From contig CANBKJ010000002.1 of NCBI GenBank assembly GCA_947369165.1, forward strand, positions 16,076 through 80,075: a stretch of 64,000 nucleotides of DNA. The letters are read 5' to 3'. Below the pieces are notes generated by a model. That model was given only the letters and a program-made list of their open reading frames with translations, did not search any database and was not told the origin of the DNA. The stretch's first letter is position 1, and the number at the start of each line of letters is the position of its first letter. Below, piece by piece: positions 51,440 through 60,972 of this stretch. Origin of the DNA: an uncultured Lachnoclostridium sp. GTDB lineage: Bacteria > Bacillota > Clostridia > Lachnospirales > Lachnospiraceae. The position numbers and the translations under genes were made by a program.

Positions 51440-53848
51440 ATGCACAAAAATGTAAAAGGTGCATTAGCCAAAACGCTGATCGCTGCCATGGCTATTACTA
51501 TGGCTGGTGTGCAGGCTCCAGATTCGTCTGCCGCAAAAAAACCAGCACTTAGCACGAAAAAAGCGACAGTAGAGGTTAAAAAATCCAAGAAAGTAACGAT
51601 TAAAAATGTAAAGGCAAAGGCAGTCAAAAAGCTTACAGTTAAGTCCAGTAAGACGAAGATTGCAACTGTCAAGAAAAAGGGAAAAACAGCATTTACTATC
51701 ACTGGTAAGAAAGCAGGAAAAGCGACAATTACTGCGAAACTTACTTTGAAGGGGAAGAAAAAGGCCACAAGTCTTAAAGTCCAGGTTACTGTGAAGAAGG
51801 CGGCACCAAAAACGACAAGTGCTCCTGATGTGACCAGCACACCGACCGCAGCTCCGACGAATGCGCCAACTACGCCACCTGCGGGAACACCAGGAAATCC
51901 AACTTCAACACCAGGGGATGACAATGGACCAAAACCAGACTATACAGCCGCTCCTAACGCTGGTGAAAAGCGAATCAAACATAAGAGTAGTATAGCAGAT
52001 CCTAAGATCAATAATATTACGATCTGGGGGCTTCGTGATAATCCATACCTGGAAACCGGATATGATTATACTCAGTTTGGAACTTTCTCAGGACTGTTTT
52101 CAAAATGGTATGATGCAAAGGATAACTTTAAGACTCTTCACGAATTGTTTACAGCAAGTACAGCTCAAAGCCTTAATTCCATGAAATTGATGGCTGATGA
52201 GACTACTGATACAGAGGGTCCTCTTTATACAATCGGTGAGACCAGTGATAAGAGTGTAAAATCAATTGTTTCTACTGGTAAGTTGAATTGGGATAAAAAA
52301 GAGTATTTCGACATGGTTGAGCACTCAGTAGATTTCAATTCCAGAACAACTTCTGATAATACAGATCAGAGAGTAACTGTTGTTGATGCGGGTACTTTAG
52401 AGCCGACAGATAGTGGAAACGGACCAGCTGTACTTGTATCTGGCCGTAAAGATAACTGGCATGGAATTCAGATTGAAATCACAGATTACTTAGTAGATCC
52501 TTCCAAAGACTATCGAATCTCTATCGATGTAAGACATACGAATCCTAAGCATAACGGTAGTGCTTTCTACGGACAGATTTTGTTTGTAGATGAAAATGGT
52601 GAAGAGGCTAATGACAGGCCGATGCTTGTTCAGGAGAGAGTAACTTCTGGAAGCTGGAAAACACTTGCAGCCAACTATTCCACCAATGGGGTAAACGCAG
52701 CCAAGATTTTTGTATGTATGAACTGGTATGGAAATACTACAACTCATGATGATTTCTATATCAAAGATGTAAAGGTTACAGAGATTGCTTCTGATAAAGA
52801 GGATGCTTCCGCAGAGACCTTGAAATATTCTCCGCTTTATGAGAATACAGAAGATAAATTCGGATTTACCATTGGCGGTGTAATTTCAAATACGAACTTC
52901 AAAGATGAGAGTTATAAGGCTGTACTTAATAGACATTTTTCAAGTATGACCATTGACAATGATCTGAAATTGTATGGACTTCTTGATCAGGATGCGACGG
53001 TTGCAAATGCAAACGGTGACGGTATGCCTGTTCTCAGGAAAGACTTCAGTGGAGAGAATATGGTTAAGTGGGCATATGAGAATGGTATTGGCGTTCGTGG
53101 ACATACCATCGTGTGTGATTCTAACATGGACACAAACTGTAAATTCTTCTTCCATGAAGACTACGATACTACAAAACCGCTGGCAAGTAAAGAGGTTATG
53201 CTGGAGCGTTTGAGAAGCATCACCAAACAGGCAATTATGTATTTTGAAGAGAAGTATCCTGGAACAATTCACACATGGGATGTTGTAAACGAAGCGATTG
53301 ATACAGGAAACGGCCAGTATGAGAAAGGTGATGATCGTAAAATCCAGATCAATAATAACCTTTTCTACGATACGATTGGACGTGATTATGTAGAGTATTC
53401 CTTCCTCTTTGCAAGAGAAGCTGTGGATGAGCTGAAAGCACTGTATCCAGATCGTGACATTAACATCAAACTTTTCTATAATGACTTTGGTTGCTTCCAG
53501 AGAAACAAGCGTGATGCGATATGTGCATTGATTGAAAGCATCAAGGCTTTCGGAAACGAAAGAGGAAAAGGTGATTTGATTGATGGTGTAGGTATGCAGT
53601 GTTATCTTGGAAGCAGTACAAGTGAGTTTAGAGATGATCTTCTTCTTCCGACAGAGAAGGCAACTGCTGACAGTATCCCGAATGCTGTATTTAAGTTCAC
53701 TGACTTAGGAGTTCAGGTTCAGTTTACTGAGCTGACCATCAAGAACTATGATGAGTCCAGAAATGCAGCACAGGCAGCATATTATAAAAAATTCATGCAG
53801 ATGGCCATTGACATCAACAATGGAACTATGCAGCCAGTATTAGAGTAA
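51440..53848 (+). CDS. Secreted GH10-like protein with CBM, divergent and C-terminally short
   Basis: 802 aa; ATG 51440 with AGGAGG upstream. Signal peptide (1-31), lysine-rich Big_2 (about 32-118), Pro/Thr linker, a CBM-type beta-sandwich (about 175-460) and a GH10 barrel from ~470. The acid/base Glu (DVVNEAID, ~618) and nucleophile (VQFTELT, ~764) are present. But the usual RGHTLVWHSQ segment reads RGHTIVCDSNM, the NEMK segment reads DNDLK, and the protein stops 38 residues after the nucleophile, without the last strand and its WGLYD..SW motif that both other GH10 proteins here keep. Substrate or activity is therefore doubtful; it may bind rather than cut. Confidence 0.85.
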   Translation: MHKNVKGALAKTLIAAMAITMAGVQAPDSSAAKKPALSTKKATVEVKKSKKVTIKNVKAKAVKKLTVKSSKTKIATVKKKGKTAFTITGKKAGKATITAKLTLKGKKKATSLKVQVTVKKAAPKTTSAPDVTSTPTAAPTNAPTTPPAGTPGNPTSTPGDDNGPKPDYTAAPNAGEKRIKHKSSIADPKINNITIWGLRDNPYLETGYDYTQFGTFSGLFSKWYDAKDNFKTLHELFTASTAQSLNSMKLMADETTDTEGPLYTIGETSDKSVKSIVSTGKLNWDKKEYFDMVEHSVDFNSRTTSDNTDQRVTVVDAGTLEPTDSGNGPAVLVSGRKDNWHGIQIEITDYLVDPSKDYRISIDVRHTNPKHNGSAFYGQILFVDENGEEANDRPMLVQERVTSGSWKTLAANYSTNGVNAAKIFVCMNWYGNTTTHDDFYIKDVKVTEIASDKEDASAETLKYSPLYENTEDKFGFTIGGVISNTNFKDESYKAVLNRHFSSMTIDNDLKLYGLLDQDATVANANGDGMPVLRKDFSGENMVKWAYENGIGVRGHTIVCDSNMDTNCKFFFHEDYDTTKPLASKEVMLERLRSITKQAIMYFEEKYPGTIHTWDVVNEAIDTGNGQYEKGDDRKIQINNNLFYDTIGRDYVEYSFLFAREAVDELKALYPDRDINIKLFYNDFGCFQRNKRDAICALIESIKAFGNERGKGDLIDGVGMQCYLGSSTSEFRDDLLLPTEKATADSIPNAVFKFTDLGVQVQFTELTIKNYDESRNAAQAAYYKKFMQMAIDINNGTMQPVLE

Positions 53849-53890
53849 TAGTTTTTTAAGATTTGGATATTATATATATTCAGATACTCA

Positions 53891-53924
53891 GAACTGCCAC
53901 AGACAATATTGCCTGTGGCAGTTC
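53891..53924 (+). terminator. Hairpin after the first GH10 gene
   Basis: GAACTGCCACAG ... CTGTGGCAGTTC, 12 base pairs. The T run is weak (TCTATAAA). Confidence 0.65.
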
Positions 53925-53950
53925 TATAAAAAAATAGAGAAAAGAGGGAC

Positions 53951-54832
53951 ATGATGAAGGGTATCATATTAGCAGGAGGATCAGGGACAAGATTGTATCC
54001 TTTGACGAAAGTGACTTCCAAGCAGCTTCTTCCGGTTTACGATAAACCTATGATCTATTATCCGCTCTCTACATTAATGCTGGCAGGCATTAGGGATATT
54101 CTGATCATTTCCACGCCGACGGACCTGCCAAATTTTGAACGCCTTCTCGGCGATGGTTCCCGTCTTGGAATGCATTTGGAATACAAAGTACAGCCTAGTC
54201 CGGATGGACTGGCGCAGGCCTTTTTGATTGGTGAGGAGTTTATTGACGGGGATTCCTGTGCTATGGTGTTAGGAGATAATATATTTTACGGAAGCGGGCT
54301 TGGGCAGCATCTGCGGAATGCAGCGGCAAAGCAGGAAGGAGCTACGGTATTTGGCTACTATGTTGATGATCCAGAGCGTTTTGGTATTGTGGAGTTTGAT
54401 GAAAATGGAAAAGCGATATCCATAGAAGAAAAGCCCAAGGTTCCAAAATCAAATTATTGTATTACCGGTCTGTATTTTTATGATAACCGGGTTGTGGAAT
54501 TTGCTAAAAGAGTAAGACCATCAGCGCGGGGGGAACTGGAAATCACAGATTTGAATCGCATGTATCTGGAAGAGGAAAAATTGAATGTGGTCACATTGGG
54601 ACGTGGATTTGCCTGGCTGGATACTGGTACGATGGACGCTTTGGCAGACGCCAGTGATTTCGTCCGTGTTATTGAAAAAAGACAGGGCATTATGCTTTCG
54701 GCAGTAGAAGAAATTTCTTATAAAAATGGATGGATTGACAGGGACAGATTGATTGAGGAAGCAAATTCCTATGGGAATTCAAGCTATGGAAAACATCTGA
54801 TGCAGGTGGCAAATGGAAAGATCCTGCACTAA
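53951..54832 (+). CDS. rfbA: Glucose-1-phosphate thymidylyltransferase
   Basis: 293 aa, normal length; ATG 53951 or the next codon 53954, with GAGGG upstream. Nucleotidyltransferase signature [25 protein letters not shown] is split by the substrate loop, followed by [18 protein letters not shown], the EEKP motif and FAWLDTGT. It makes dTDP-glucose from glucose-1-phosphate and dTTP, the first step to dTDP-rhamnose for wall polysaccharides. The other rml genes are not in the window. It fits with the sugar-transfer genes at 55.7-59 kb. Confidence 0.96.
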   Translation: MMKGIILAGGSGTRLYPLTKVTSKQLLPVYDKPMIYYPLSTLMLAGIRDILIISTPTDLPNFERLLGDGSRLGMHLEYKVQPSPDGLAQAFLIGEEFIDGDSCAMVLGDNIFYGSGLGQHLRNAAAKQEGATVFGYYVDDPERFGIVEFDENGKAISIEEKPKVPKSNYCITGLYFYDNRVVEFAKRVRPSARGELEITDLNRMYLEEEKLNVVTLGRGFAWLDTGTMDALADASDFVRVIEKRQGIMLSAVEEISYKNGWIDRDRLIEEANSYGNSSYGKHLMQVANGKILH

Positions 54833-54975
54833 TCTTTCTTAGTTTCCTTGGCGTGAATTCCAACTCTGTTTCGTCTGTTTTTCAGAAATATTTACCAGGC
54901 TTAATTTACTTATAAATTGTATAATCACCTGAATTCAGGCAAGAATATAGATAAAACTTGAATTGAGGTGATAAA

Positions 54976-55689
54976 ATGTTTTATAAAGAAAAAGGATTTT
55001 ATATATCGCTGATCTGTGGAATCGTATGTCTGGTGGCTTTTGGTGCGATCTGTATGAATGTTTTTTCAGATAGTGGAAAGGATCAGGGCAATATACCAGT
55101 GGCACAGGAAACTCCCATGCCGACGGCGCCGGCAGAGGCGGCAGCGACCCAGGAACCACAAACTGAGGAAGCAACAACGGATAATGTAAAATCCGAAGTG
55201 AAAAAGAAAACTCCGGCACCAACTCCAAAAGCAAAGACAACGATGAAAAAGGTATCTGCTGAGGATCGGCTTCATTTTGACCAGGAAACGGGACTTTTGT
55301 GGCCCGTGGAGGGAGATATTTTGATCGAGTACAGTGCCGATAAGGTTGTTTTTTTTCCAACCCTGTCACAGTTTAAGACCAATCCAGCGTTGATAATTGG
55401 CAGTAAAGTGGGAGAAGATGTAAAGGCAAGTGCTGCTGGAATCGTGAAACGCATAGAGAAAAATGACGAGACAGGTACGACCGTGACGATGGCGATTGGC
55501 GACGATTTTAAGGTGATCTATGGTCAGTTGAAAGATGTAACTGTATCCAAGGGAGACGAAGTGAGTGAGGGACAGGTGATTGGCAAGATTGCTAAGCCTA
55601 CGAAGTATTATTCCGTGGAAGGTGCAAATTTATATTATCAGGTGAAGCAAAAGGGAGAGACGATAAATCCACTGGTGCTTCTGCGATAA
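54976..55689 (+). CDS. Membrane-anchored, catalytically dead LytM/M23-fold protein (SpoIIQ-like layout)
   Basis: 237 aa; ATG 54976 with GAGGTG upstream. A single N-terminal helix (about 9-29), a Pro/Ala/Glu/Thr linker (about 35-90) and a C-terminal LytM fold (about 100-237). The zinc ligands are gone: the His-x3-Asp motif before GEDVKASAAG has no His, and the HLHFE motif reads NLYYQ. The short cytosolic start plus linker plus degenerate LytM domain resembles SpoIIQ, which serves as a scaffold between mother cell and forespore. The match is by layout, so the role is uncertain; no sporulation promoter was recognised. Confidence 0.75.
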   Translation: MFYKEKGFYISLICGIVCLVAFGAICMNVFSDSGKDQGNIPVAQETPMPTAPAEAAATQEPQTEEATTDNVKSEVKKKTPAPTPKAKTTMKKVSAEDRLHFDQETGLLWPVEGDILIEYSADKVVFFPTLSQFKTNPALIIGSKVGEDVKASAAGIVKRIEKNDETGTTVTMAIGDDFKVIYGQLKDVTVSKGDEVSEGQVIGKIAKPTKYYSVEGANLYYQVKQKGETINPLVLLR

Positions 55690-55698
55690 TAAAGTTTT

Positions 55699-55724
55699 AA
55701 GGGGCGTTCTCAGTCGCCCCTTTT
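55699..55724. terminator. Bidirectional terminator between convergent genes
   Basis: AAGGGGCG ... CGCCCCTT with T or A runs on either side. It overlaps the stop codon of the minus-strand sugar transferase gene. Confidence 0.85.
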
Positions 55725-57131
55725 CTTATTAGAAATTTCCTGGAGGACCTGGTGTACATCAGAATCATCCTTATCTTTTAATGCAGTGGTTTGTTCTTCG
55801 TCAATTCCTTCTGTAGATTCACGCTTAAATACAATTTTCATTGTCATGAGTATAAGTTTTATATCGAGCCAGAGAGAATAGTGCTCGATATAAAAAAGGT
55901 CTAATTTCAGTTTGTCGTAAGGAACGGTGTTGTATTTTCCATAAATCTGGGCAAAGCCCGTAAGTCCTGCTTTGACACGCATACGGAATTCAAATTCCGG
56001 CATTTCTTTTCGGTAATCCTCTATGATCTCCGGGCGCTCAGGTCTTGGTCCCACAAAGGACATATTTCCTTTTAAAATATTAAAAAGTTGAGGCAGCTCG
56101 TCGATTCTGGTAGAACGAATCAGTTTTCCAACAGGAGTGATGCGGGCGTCATGAGAAGAGGCTAATTTGGCAATGCCATCCTTTTCTGCATCTTCCACCA
56201 TGGAACGAAACTTTATAATAGAAAAAGTTCGCCCCTCCTGGGTGCAGCGAGTCTGCCGGTAAAGTATGCTTCCACCGTCGTAGAGCTTGATTGCAGCAGC
56301 GGTAATGAGCATAATAGGAGAAGAGAGCAGGATCATAGGAATCGAGAGAAAGATATCCAGTGCCCGCTTCATAAAGCGCTGATCAAAGCTCAGAGAATAT
56401 CCTTTAGCGAGAAGAAACGGGGTGTCGAAGATATGAATCCGGTCACTTCCCATCATAATGATATCTGATATTTTGGGAATGACATAGGCCCGAATTCCAT
56501 TTCCATAACAAAATTTAAGCACATCATTTCTCTGATGGGAAGGAATATCTCCAATGATCACAGCTTCAAAATCATTTACTTTCCTGGCGATTGCCTCCAT
56601 TCCTTCGTTTACATTAATAGCGTCGTGAATGGCATATTTGTCACGCCGTTCCTCTACTTTATAAACAAGGTCAGTGGCGGGACGGTCTCCATAAATGAGA
56701 AGAATCTTCCAGGATTTAAATATGCGTCCATAGATCCGTCCTGCTAAAAAGGTCCAGAGAGTCGTAATTATAAAGTCCCCCATGGTCATAAAGAGCATGG
56801 GAAGTATGTTGACAAAGCGGAATGCCAGCAGGGAAATGATTACATATGTGATCAGATTTGAAATAAATATGGAGAGATACTGGGATAAAATAACTTCTAT
56901 ACGACGAAGTTGTCCTATTTTCATTGCTCCGTACATGCGGGTAAAGAAAATGAGGAACACGGCATACAAAATGATGACGACATAGTTACCTCTTCGGTAA
57001 AACTGAAAAGTGTACATTGTTTCCGCAAAATAGTGATACCAGAAGTAAGAAAACAGTATCGTCATCAAAATGATATTGAGCAGGGATAAGAAGAACAGAA
57101 TCGTCTTTTTATATGGATCAAAGTTTCTCAT
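55710..57131 (-). CDS. Polyprenyl-phosphate glycosyl-1-phosphate transferase (WbaP/CpsE type)
   Basis: 473 aa, read right to left; ATG at 57129-57131. Four N-terminal transmembrane helices, a central Rossmann-like part (about 125-240), a further membrane helix (about 265-290) and the bacterial sugar transferase domain with KFRSMVEDAEKDG, RIDELPQLFNILKGNMSFVGPRPERPE and GLTGFAQIYGKYN. It starts repeat-unit assembly of exopolysaccharide or capsule by moving a sugar phosphate to undecaprenyl phosphate. Next to an O-antigen-ligase-like gene and rfbA, so a surface polysaccharide pathway continues here. Confidence 0.93.
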   Translation of the reverse strand: MRNFDPYKKTILFFLSLLNIILMTILFSYFWYHYFAETMYTFQFYRRGNYVVIILYAVFLIFFTRMYGAMKIGQLRRIEVILSQYLSIFISNLITYVIISLLAFRFVNILPMLFMTMGDFIITTLWTFLAGRIYGRIFKSWKILLIYGDRPATDLVYKVEERRDKYAIHDAINVNEGMEAIARKVNDFEAVIIGDIPSHQRNDVLKFCYGNGIRAYVIPKISDIIMMGSDRIHIFDTPFLLAKGYSLSFDQRFMKRALDIFLSIPMILLSSPIMLITAAAIKLYDGGSILYRQTRCTQEGRTFSIIKFRSMVEDAEKDGIAKLASSHDARITPVGKLIRSTRIDELPQLFNILKGNMSFVGPRPERPEIIEDYRKEMPEFEFRMRVKAGLTGFAQIYGKYNTVPYDKLKLDLFYIEHYSLWLDIKLILMTMKIVFKRESTEGIDEEQTTALKDKDDSDVHQVLQEISNKKRGD

Positions 57132-57161
57132 GGTACACCTCTGTTTTTAAGTCAGTATTTG

Positions 57162-59069
57162 TTATTGCCGTTCGTCTGACCGGATGATGCGGTTTACAGC
57201 ATATCCGGTGCCCAGTAAAGTCCAGTAGATTACCTGTGTGCCGATGATCGTGTCATTCGTAATACCTGATACAGCAAAGGAGAAGATTCCCACCAGAAGT
57301 CCTAGTCCTATCATATCGATGTTACGGTATTGTTTTCTGCGCCAGAAGAGACGAATTCCGCCAATTATATAGAGAACCCAGAGTCCTCCGTAGGCCAAGG
57401 CAGATATTCCACCAGTCTGTATATAGATCTGAAGAAAAGCATTATGAGGCTTATCTACAAGAGTAGTGGTATCGCCTACACGTTTTGATCCTACAAAGTC
57501 GTCGTTTGGAAAGGCAATGATAAAGGCATTCGGTCCGATACCTTTGAACCAATAATCCTTCATCAGAGGGATGGTTCGGGACCAGATAAATCCACGACGG
57601 TTTGCGATATTCTGATAATCTTTAAAGCCAAAACTTTCCACTTCATGAAGCCGGGTAAACTTACCAAATGGAGTATAATATCTCCATTTGCCATCTTTAA
57701 ATACAAAAGTCCAGGAGATATTATTTGGGGTATCCTTAATTTTGAAGCCAGAATAAACCTGGTTTTCAATACTAAAATTATTAACTGCCAGTGTGATCAT
57801 GGAAAAACGCTGATCGGATAATGAATATATACCCTGTTCAGCAGTCTGCTGAATACTGATTGGTTTCTTGGAGTCGTCATAAGCAGTAATCGTAAACTGA
57901 CCATTTGTATCTACCTTTGGCGCCAGGGTGAAATGAGTGTCATTCCGCAGGGTAATATCCAGTTCATCTGCTTTATTATTGACAATAGAAGCGACATTTC
58001 TTGTGTCGTTTCCACCTTCAAGCAGTTTGTTGAGGGTGTTTTGGATGTAGCTGCTCTGTAAAGAGAAGATTCCGGCAGTGACCAGCACAGCCACAGCACA
58101 CAGACCGATGATAAGTCCCTTTTTACTATTTCTATGGGGGTGCTCGTCAGAATCCGTTTTTTCTTCTGTTTCTGGTCGTTTTCCCCAGAAAAATCCAGAG
58201 AGGATCAGGATCAGTGCAAATACGACGCCTGCCAGAACAGAAATGATACCGGCAGAGGAAGATGATCCGATCAGTGTTCTGACCAATCCATTGACAATCA
58301 GTACACCAGCTATTTTGGCTGCAATAGCTTTGCTCTTATCTTCGGATGCCCGCAGAAAAATAAAAGCTGCTGAAACAGGAAGAATAAGTGCTATATAGGG
58401 ACCGACGTAGTTAGGATTATTGAAAGACAGGATAACATTGGATACCCCCTCTTTAAAATCGATGCCTTCTACGTTACTTTGACTGGTGATGATATTTTGA
58501 ACCCATTTCCAGCTGAGAGGGTTGTGTCCCAACGTCTGGAGAACTCCCATAAGAGCCAGTATGCCTGTGGTTATCATGAGAAATTTAATAGTCAGTAATC
58601 CTCGTTTTTCAGAGTTGATAAAAAGATATGCGTACATAAACAACATTCCATAACCCAGAAGAACCCACATCGTCTGCCACTGTCCGTATCCGCCGCCGTG
58701 AAAGACAAGATTCGTGTGCTGGCTGAAAACAGAAGAGATTATGACCATGACCAGGTATACTGCCAAAAGTATAATAACTTTCAGATCCGCATTTTCAAAA
58801 AGTCGTTTCTTTTTCTGCATTTTACCGTATTCGCTAAAACCAATGATAACAGCAGCGATGGCTCCCATAATGATTACCAGAACACCCTTGGCATATTCAA
58901 AGGAATCGATCTGATTAAGTTCCGTGTTATTAAACCAGGGAAATTTGCTAAATTCCGTCTGATAATCCTTGGTCAGTATGACCAGGGGAATCAGGCATAA
59001 TGCGATCAGAACGGGAAGCAGCGCCTGTATATCTTTTTTTGTTGTATCTTCTTTTTGTACTGTTTTCAT
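57162..59069 (-). CDS. O-antigen ligase / Wzy-like membrane protein with large inserted domain
   Basis: 635 aa, right to left; ATG at 59067-59069. About 10-12 transmembrane helices in two groups (about 10-290 and 325-345, 545-630) around a large outer domain (about 350-540) rich in Asn, Lys and aromatic residues. The loop has the ligase-type motif (GIGPNAFIIAFPND ... KPHNAFLQIYIQTG), with the conserved His of WaaL/Wzy proteins. It would join or polymerise lipid-linked glycans outside the membrane. It is upstream in the same transcription unit as the sugar transferase, 30 bp apart. Confidence 0.9.
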   Translation of the reverse strand: MKTVQKEDTTKKDIQALLPVLIALCLIPLVILTKDYQTEFSKFPWFNNTELNQIDSFEYAKGVLVIIMGAIAAVIIGFSEYGKMQKKKRLFENADLKVIILLAVYLVMVIISSVFSQHTNLVFHGGGYGQWQTMWVLLGYGMLFMYAYLFINSEKRGLLTIKFLMITTGILALMGVLQTLGHNPLSWKWVQNIITSQSNVEGIDFKEGVSNVILSFNNPNYVGPYIALILPVSAAFIFLRASEDKSKAIAAKIAGVLIVNGLVRTLIGSSSSAGIISVLAGVVFALILILSGFFWGKRPETEEKTDSDEHPHRNSKKGLIIGLCAVAVLVTAGIFSLQSSYIQNTLNKLLEGGNDTRNVASIVNNKADELDITLRNDTHFTLAPKVDTNGQFTITAYDDSKKPISIQQTAEQGIYSLSDQRFSMITLAVNNFSIENQVYSGFKIKDTPNNISWTFVFKDGKWRYYTPFGKFTRLHEVESFGFKDYQNIANRRGFIWSRTIPLMKDYWFKGIGPNAFIIAFPNDDFVGSKRVGDTTTLVDKPHNAFLQIYIQTGGISALAYGGLWVLYIIGGIRLFWRRKQYRNIDMIGLGLLVGIFSFAVSGITNDTIIGTQVIYWTLLGTGYAVNRIIRSDERQ

Positions 59070-59156
59070 ACTTCATTTGCCCCTTTTTGATTTTGTGTAC
59101 AAAGATATCATACTATATTTGTCACTGTTTATCTACTATTTTTTAAAAAAAGAACA

Positions 59157-59199
59157 GAATAAAAAGAGGATATTTCTGCCTGTGGGAAATATCCTCTTT
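59157..59199 (-). terminator. Terminator of the second GH10 gene (minus strand)
   Basis: AAAGAGGATATTTC pairs with GAAATATCCTCTTT across an eight- to nine-base loop; on the minus strand it is followed by TTTTTATTC. Confidence 0.85.
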
Positions 59200-59229
59200 A
59201 TTCTTATCAGTGAAATATATTAATACTTT

Positions 59230-60933
59230 TTAAGAATACCATATTCCTGCCGCGTTCATGAAGGAATAGTAGGATTCTTTGGGATCTGTGATCGAGTTGC
59301 CAAAAAGGAGGGGTCTTGTATTTGCCTTCCAGGAACATTTATCATAAAGTCCCCAGACCGTTACACTGGCAATTCCCTTTTCATTTTTGGTTCGGTCCAG
59401 ATTTTTCTGCTTGGATACGATCGTTTCCATCAGACTCTTAATATAGTCTGCCTGGTCTTCATCGGTCTGTCCCAAATCGGTATAGGCCCATTTATCCCAT
59501 CCTTGAGCATCCTTGTCGCCAGTTTTGCCATAATTAATGGAAGCATCCAGTTCGGTAATACTGACTTCAAGTCCTGTATTCAGAAATTTTTCCAGAGTGT
59601 CACCATAACTTTCTATGGTTGGATAATCCACGCATAGATGACTCTGCATACCGATACCGCTACAGATATTCACAGGTTTTCCTGATTTATCAGTGGCATC
59701 GCTGTTGATAAAGTTTACGACGGAAATAATATCATCGGCGCATTCATATGTGTTGTAATCATTTATATAAAGGACAACTTTATCCTGCACACCGTAATTT
59801 TCCAGTTCTTCATAAGCGATCTCAAATGCCTTCTTTACATAAGAAGGTTCCAGCCCCATATCACCATATACGTCGTGCCAGCTGATGCGTGTGGCCTCGT
59901 GAGTGCGGTGTATATATTCATTTACCACATCCCAGGCATAGACCAGTGTTCCGGCGGAACCAGTCAGTTCTTTTTCTTTGTCCATGACATGACGCATCAT
60001 GTTCCTGACAAAGAACTCAAGTCTTGCATCCATTGTTTCAGGAGTCACTTTTGAGTTTCCGGAATAATTTTTAACAAAAAATTCTGCTGGTGTCTGCTGG
60101 TGCCATACAAAAGTATGGCCTCTCATCTGAAGTCCTTCTTTTTTTAGTGTCTCCAGTGTACTGTCTATCGTATCATAATTTATGAGTGGAACCTTGCTCT
60201 CCGGATAATTCTCTGGAATATAATAGCCCATTTCTTTTGCCTGACTTAATGTAATTTGTTGTATGCCTATGCCCCAGGTGCTTAGGGTAGAATCTGGTTT
60301 CATTTCATTTTCAAGAGTAATACTGTTAAAATTTTCCTTGATAAAATCAAGATTGCTGCGGGTTCTCAACTGATCCTTCTTCTCATCATAGCCATAATAA
60401 TTAGCGCAGACCCCCATATGTTCGAAAATACCATCATAGGCTTCCAGAATATTTGATGGTTCCTGCCATGGCTTACTGCTGACTGCCGGAGGCTGGGATA
60501 CTGCTGGTGTTCCGGCTGGAGGATGTGATGTTGCAGCAACGGTAGGTTTCGGTGTGGTGACGGGTTTTTTGTCCTTTTTAACTGTCACAGTAACGACAGA
60601 TGAAACTGGTTTTTTCTTTGTTTTCAGATAGATTTTTGCTGTTACTTTTGTAGTGCCGGTCTTTTTTCCTTTAATACTGGCGGCGAGCTTTCCGCTTTTC
60701 TTGACAGTAACAATCTTTTTGTTTTTTGCTTTCCAGGTGATTTTTTTCAGTTGTTTTTTCTTAACGTTTTTAACCTGAACCTTTTTGGATTTACCAAGGT
60801 TCAGCGTCAACTTTTTGACACTCAGTTTGGGTTTGGCAGCGGCTTCTGCCTGGGAAGCCTGAGTGTATGGTAACACTGCCGAGAGTAAAAGTGTGCCTGC
60901 CATCAGCAGAGCAATGTGTTGTATTCGTTTCAT
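59230..60933 (-). CDS. Secreted GH10 endo-1,4-beta-xylanase with lysine-rich Ig-like domain
   Basis: 567 aa, right to left; ATG at 60931-60933 with AAGGAGG upstream. Signal peptide (1-33), lysine-rich Big_2 domain (about 34-122), Pro/Thr linker (about 125-160) and a full GH10 barrel (about 165-567). Catalytic residues: acid/base Glu in WDVVNEYIH (about 338) and nucleophile in SITELDAS (about 461). Substrate-binding motifs NEMKPD, RGHTFVWHQQ and WGLYDKCSW are intact. It cuts xylan backbones outside the cell. It is a close relative of the next gene upstream, and the two lie 39 bp apart. Confidence 0.95.
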   Translation of the reverse strand: MKRIQHIALLMAGTLLLSAVLPYTQASQAEAAAKPKLSVKKLTLNLGKSKKVQVKNVKKKQLKKITWKAKNKKIVTVKKSGKLAASIKGKKTGTTKVTAKIYLKTKKKPVSSVVTVTVKKDKKPVTTPKPTVAATSHPPAGTPAVSQPPAVSSKPWQEPSNILEAYDGIFEHMGVCANYYGYDEKKDQLRTRSNLDFIKENFNSITLENEMKPDSTLSTWGIGIQQITLSQAKEMGYYIPENYPESKVPLINYDTIDSTLETLKKEGLQMRGHTFVWHQQTPAEFFVKNYSGNSKVTPETMDARLEFFVRNMMRHVMDKEKELTGSAGTLVYAWDVVNEYIHRTHEATRISWHDVYGDMGLEPSYVKKAFEIAYEELENYGVQDKVVLYINDYNTYECADDIISVVNFINSDATDKSGKPVNICSGIGMQSHLCVDYPTIESYGDTLEKFLNTGLEVSITELDASINYGKTGDKDAQGWDKWAYTDLGQTDEDQADYIKSLMETIVSKQKNLDRTKNEKGIASVTVWGLYDKCSWKANTRPLLFGNSITDPKESYYSFMNAAGIWYS

Positions 60934-60972
60934 GATAACCTCCTTAAGTTTTTTACATTAATATTAATATAG

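Noticed and set aside
55066-55275. Arg/Cys-rich small frame opposite the LytM-like gene
   Set aside because: Shadow of the Ala/Pro/Glu-rich linker on the plus strand, without a ribosome-binding site.
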